8,635 nt of DNA from assembly GCA_937892865.1 (NCBI GenBank), contig CALBJG010000062.1, positions 1 through 8,635 of the forward strand, read 5' to 3'. The translations under genes were made by a program, and so were the position numbers. This DNA comes from an uncultured Clostridia bacterium (GTDB lineage: Bacteria; Bacillota; Clostridia; Oscillospirales; Oscillospiraceae). The notes below the pieces were generated by a model. The model was not told where the DNA came from and did no database searches. It saw nothing but the letters and a program-made list of their open reading frames with translations. Positions 6,467 through 8,635 of this stretch are shown piece after piece (positions within the stretch are counted from its first letter, which is position 1; every line of letters starts with the position of its first letter).

Positions 6467-7450
6467 TTACTTTTCCTCCTTTGCGCGGATCTCTTCCAGT
6501 TTTTCAGGCAGCCACAAGAAGTCCTTTCTGTAGGGCGCGACACTTGCAATTTCCGGGGTGGTATAGCAGGTGCCGGGGGCAAGGCGCATAATCGATGCGG
6601 GGTTTTTGGGATCGACAGGTCCCAGCAAACCCAGACGCAACGGGAATTTCTGATGGGATACCACGTTACCGCAAGTGATCAAATACTGCATATGCATGCA
6701 ATATTTGGCAGACACGATATCCTTTGGGCCAACAGTAACCGCATAGGGCGGTACATTACCGATATCGCCGCTGCAGCCGAACATACCCCGCAGAGAATCC
6801 ATAGCGCCGGTCTCCATTGTCAGCGGTACATAACGAGAACCCATTTGCAGGAAATCTTCCATAGTATCAGCAGGATAGTTTTCAGAATCGAAAGCAGCGA
6901 TACCGCCTGCCCAGTTCAATGTGGTGTATGCCACATCTGCGCCACCTTCTGCTGCGATCATATCGGAATAAGTTTCAATGTTCTCCTTGGACCAGAAATG
7001 GATCTGTTCCATAGGCATACGCAGTTCCGCATTCAACCGCTGATAGAAGTAGCGCATAAAGTGACCGCTGCGGCTGTAGGGGCTCTGCCAGGGAGCGACC
7101 TCGCCCTTTTCGTTGGCGTACTCATACAGGAAGAACACGTGGACATTGCGGCAACTGACGCTGTACTTATTCAGCGCCTCTGTCAGGCTGATAAACACTG
7201 CATTCTCGGGAGAAGGCAGGATCACAACCAATTTTTCATTCTTTACATCGGACATACGGATCCGCTGGAACAGGTCTGTTACAAAATAATTATGTACATC
7301 CCATACCACCTGGAAATCGAAATCCGGATGCTCATAGACCTTCCCCTGCTTGGCTGTCAGATCCTGGGTCGCGATCTCATCCAGTAGTGCCTGATCCCGA
7401 ATGGGCAGCCACTCAGCAGGGGCAAATTTAAATACGCTATTATATGCCAT
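6467..7450 (-). CDS. NagB-like paralogue with degenerate active site (first gene of operon)
   Basis: A 327-residue paralogue of the next gene, recognisable from the shared N-terminus (FKFAPAEWLP, 7-16), the block PPYAVTVGPKDIVSAK (234-249), and matching flanks of the catalytic loops. The residues themselves are changed. Where the partner has MDEFADEHG this protein reads LYEYANEKG, so the catalytic Asp is Y109. Where the partner has GWIGHTAF it reads NWAGGIAAF, so the catalytic His is G183. The ORF is intact and well translated in appearance, so this is a divergent subunit, not a pseudogene. It may be a structural or regulatory partner, or an enzyme with different chemistry. I chose ATG 7450, preceded by AGGAGGT with a short spacer; the in-frame ATG at 7507 would add 19 residues and lies inside the -35 box. 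It is the promoter-proximal gene. Superfamily membership is fairly sure; function is unknown. Confidence 0.8.
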   Translation of the reverse strand: MAYNSVFKFAPAEWLPIRDQALLDEIATQDLTAKQGKVYEHPDFDFQVVWDVHNYFVTDLFQRIRMSDVKNEKLVVILPSPENAVFISLTEALNKYSVSCRNVHVFFLYEYANEKGEVAPWQSPYSRSGHFMRYFYQRLNAELRMPMEQIHFWSKENIETYSDMIAAEGGADVAYTTLNWAGGIAAFDSENYPADTMEDFLQMGSRYVPLTMETGAMDSLRGMFGCSGDIGNVPPYAVTVGPKDIVSAKYCMHMQYLITCGNVVSHQKFPLRLGLLGPVDPKNPASIMRLAPGTCYTTPEIASVAPYRKDFLWLPEKLEEIRAKEEK

Positions 7451-7483
7451 TTGATTACCTCCTATAATCGATTTTATATCTTG

Positions 7484-7512
7484 ATTATAACGAAGGGAAA
7501 ATGCCATGTAAA
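7484..7512 (-). promoter_or_regulatory. Sigma-A-type promoter of the minus-strand operon
   Basis: Read on the minus strand, a -35 box TTTACA (7512-7507) is followed after exactly 17 bases by a perfect -10 box TATAAT (7489-7484). The expected start point is near 7477, giving a leader of about 27 bases that carries the AGGAGGT site of the first gene. The start point is predicted, not measured. Confidence 0.78.
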
Positions 7513-7521
7513 TTCGATAAT

Positions 7522-7573
7522 ATCATTATAATTTATGATTTTGTAAAATGCTATTATAAATTTGTACAAAATC
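7522..7573. promoter_or_regulatory. Repeat-rich candidate operator between the divergent promoters
   Basis: This AT-rich stretch lies between the two -35 boxes and overlaps that of the regulator gene. It holds a perfect 9-bp inverted repeat, GATTTTGTA (7537-7545) and TACAAAATC (7565-7573). It also holds two direct TTTGTA copies 21 bp apart (7540 and 7561), a 10-bp palindrome TTTGTACAAA (7561-7570), and an ATCAT/ATGAT pair (7522-7526, 7535-7539). Spacing of two helical turns fits an AraC-family dimer, but AT-rich sequence makes such repeats easy to find by chance. Confidence 0.4.
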
Positions 7574-7591
7574 GGATTTTTATGTTATAAT
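7563..7591 (+). promoter_or_regulatory. Promoter of the AraC-family regulator gene
   Basis: A perfect -10 box TATAAT (7586-7591) with an extended TGT just upstream (7583-7585) follows a -35-like TGTACA (7563-7568) by 17 bases. The predicted start near 7598 leaves a leader of about 25 bases ending in the GGAGGTG site. The -35 overlaps a 10-bp palindrome, so the regulator may control its own synthesis. Confidence 0.7.
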
Positions 7592-7622
7592 ATCTGCACA
7601 AAACGCTCACGGAGGTGCCGTT

Positions 7623-8513
7623 ATGGCGATCCAATATGAAAAATACTGGCTTTCCAGGATCATTTCTGTTCAGGCGATCGTATCTGCCGACTACATCCCG
7701 GGCTGTCATCCTGCCGCTCGAAATCACTCCCACCAGGATGCCTGGGAATTGGTGGTGTGCTTAAACGGTTCTGTTTTTGTAAATCACGGAGAAAACGCCG
7801 TCACGCTGGAACAAGGACAACTGATTTTGATCCAACCGGGCGTCTGCCACAGTTTGAATATTGAAGATGCCGATGCAAGGACTTTCGTGCTGTCTTTTAC
7901 CTGCAGCAACGACAATTATCTCCTTTCCCTGCAAAATACCATTCTGTGCGCCACAGAAGCGACCATCTCTTTGGTGGAAGGAATGATTCGTGAATTGCAG
8001 GATTCCTTTGTTCCCCAAATGGAACGGCTGCATCTTTTCCGGTTTATTCCCAGTGTTAACTCCCCGCTTGGAGCTGAGCAAATGATCTGTTGTTATTTGG
8101 AGCAATTTTTGATCCTTTTACTCCGGAACGCGACTATGGAACAAGGCAGTGTTGTATCTTCCCGCCAGTTCCACAAGGCATTTCAAACTTATCTGACTGA
8201 TCAGGTCACCACTTACATACAAGAGAATCTTTCCGGGCAGTTAAGCGTACAGTCCATTGCCGATTATTTTCACTATAGCCGGGCGCGGCTTTCCTCCCTT
8301 TACAAAGAGGCTACCGGCATCAGTATCAGTGAGGCTATCACCAACGCCCAGATCCATGCAGCGAAAAAGATGCTGCACGAAAATAAAAAGAGTATCACAC
8401 AAATCTCTGAAGAACTGGGTTTTTCCTCGGCGCAGTACTTTTCCTATAAGTTCACCAAGATCACCGGCATGCCTCCTTCCCAATACTATCGATCAAAAAA
8501 ACACAATTCTTGA
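7623..8513 (+). CDS. AraC-family transcriptional regulator with cupin sensor domain
   Basis: A 296-residue regulator with the standard AraC/XylS two-part layout. Residues about 25-95 form a cupin-type ligand domain (HSHQDAWELV, H35, H37, E42; then QGQLILIQPGVCH to H76). Residues about 190-292 form the DNA-binding domain with two helix-turn-helix units. The first is at 207-228 (LSVQSIADYFHYSRARLSSL); the second is at 257-280 and ends in the family signature core LGFSSAQYFSYKFTKITG with PSQYY. No membrane segment is seen. ATG 7623 has GGAGGTG 5 bases upstream. The gene is divergent from the eight-gene array across a 172-base region containing both promoters, so it is most likely the pathway-specific activator, responding to a sugar or intermediate bound in the cupin domain. 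The ligand cannot be predicted. Confidence 0.95.
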   Translation: MAIQYEKYWLSRIISVQAIVSADYIPGCHPAARNHSHQDAWELVVCLNGSVFVNHGENAVTLEQGQLILIQPGVCHSLNIEDADARTFVLSFTCSNDNYLLSLQNTILCATEATISLVEGMIRELQDSFVPQMERLHLFRFIPSVNSPLGAEQMICCYLEQFLILLLRNATMEQGSVVSSRQFHKAFQTYLTDQVTTYIQENLSGQLSVQSIADYFHYSRARLSSLYKEATGISISEAITNAQIHAAKKMLHENKKSITQISEELGFSSAQYFSYKFTKITGMPPSQYYRSKKHNS

Positions 8514-8569
8514 TTTTTACCCCGGAGATATTGAAAAAGAAAGACATAGTTCTATGCATCTCAATGCCA

Positions 8570-8591
8570 AAAAGGTGTATAAAAGGTGTAT
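8570..8591 (+). repeat. Tandem 11-bp direct repeat
   Basis: AAAAGGTGTAT occurs twice with no gap (8570-8580 and 8581-8591). Each unit carries an AAGGTG sequence that could act as a weak ribosome site for the ATG at 8590. The duplication may equally be a chance slip product in intergenic DNA. Confidence 0.6.
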
Positions 8592-8635
8592 GGAAAAAGT
8601 GAAACTACCGAGAAAAATCCAATGCAACAAAGACT
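8590..8635 (+). CDS. Possible 5' end of another gene (hypothetical, cut by window edge)
   Basis: From ATG 8590 an open frame reads MEKVKLPRKIQCNKD to the window edge without a stop. A weak AAAGGTG site lies directly upstream and is part of the tandem repeat. It starts 77 bases after the stop of the regulator and is on the same strand. Fifteen codons are too few to identify a family or to show that this is truly coding. Confidence 0.25.
   Translation, partial: MEKVKLPRKIQCNKD

Noticed and set aside
5495..7387. A 630-codon open frame on the plus strand.
   Set aside because: It is antisense to both NagB-like genes, which have recognisable family motifs and good ribosome sites. The antisense protein is rich in His, Cys and Gln and shows no family resemblance.
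7507..7521. A catabolite-repression (cre) site near TGTAAATTCG.
   Set aside because: The spacing of TG, AA and CG is off by one base from the cre consensus, and the second half is absent.
8492..8518. An intrinsic terminator at the end of the regulator gene.
   Set aside because: ATCAA and TTGAT with a following T-run form only a 5-bp, AT-rich stem with a long loop that overlaps the last codons. Too weak to call.
8545..8556. Small inverted repeat CATAG-TT-CTATG after the regulator gene.
   Set aside because: A 5-bp palindrome with a 2-base gap in AT-rich intergenic DNA is expected by chance, and no function is suggested by its position.

Overview
The window looks like chromosome from a Gram-positive anaerobe of the class Clostridia, probably a gut Oscillospirales-type organism. 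This is inferred from strong AGGAGG-type ribosome sites before nearly every gene, roughly half G+C coding sequence with AT-rich gaps, and the gene families present. No mobile element, RNA gene or CRISPR array is visible.

Layout: eight genes lie on the minus strand and read right to left from a divergent control region at 7451-7622. One AraC-family regulator reads rightward from the same region (7623-8513). In transcription order the minus-strand genes are: a NagB-like protein without the usual catalytic residues (7450-6467); a second NagB-like protein that keeps more of them (6466-5534); a NagA-like deacetylase (5471-4296); a PF04909-type metal-dependent amidohydrolase (4282-3218); an FGGY sugar kinase (3202-1709); an archaeal-type triose-phosphate isomerase homologue (1695-988); a YjbQ/UPF0047 protein (984-490); and, after a 215-base gap, a second YjbQ/UPF0047 protein cut by the window edge (274-1). 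Gaps between the first seven are 0, 62, 13, 15, 13 and 3 bases, so they are very probably one operon. Two stem-loops interrupt the array: a GC-rich one between the second NagB-like gene and the NagA-like gene, and a long imperfect one between the two YjbQ genes.

Putative logic (inference): the set resembles a catabolic operon for an unusual N-acylated amino sugar or related carbohydrate. The NagA-like enzyme would remove an acyl group, the NagB-like pair would carry out deamination, isomerisation or lactone chemistry, the FGGY kinase would phosphorylate a ketose or polyol, and the TIM-like enzyme would interconvert a short ketose and aldose phosphate. The roles of the amidohydrolase and the YjbQ pair are unknown. 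By manual alignment, the NagA- and NagB-like proteins keep the catalytic scaffold but have changed the residues that bind phosphosugar in the E. coli enzymes. The substrate is therefore probably not glucosamine 6-phosphate. No transporter, PTS component or aldolase is present in the window.

The right end (8514-8635) holds a short intergenic region with a tandem 11-bp repeat and possibly the first codons of another rightward gene.
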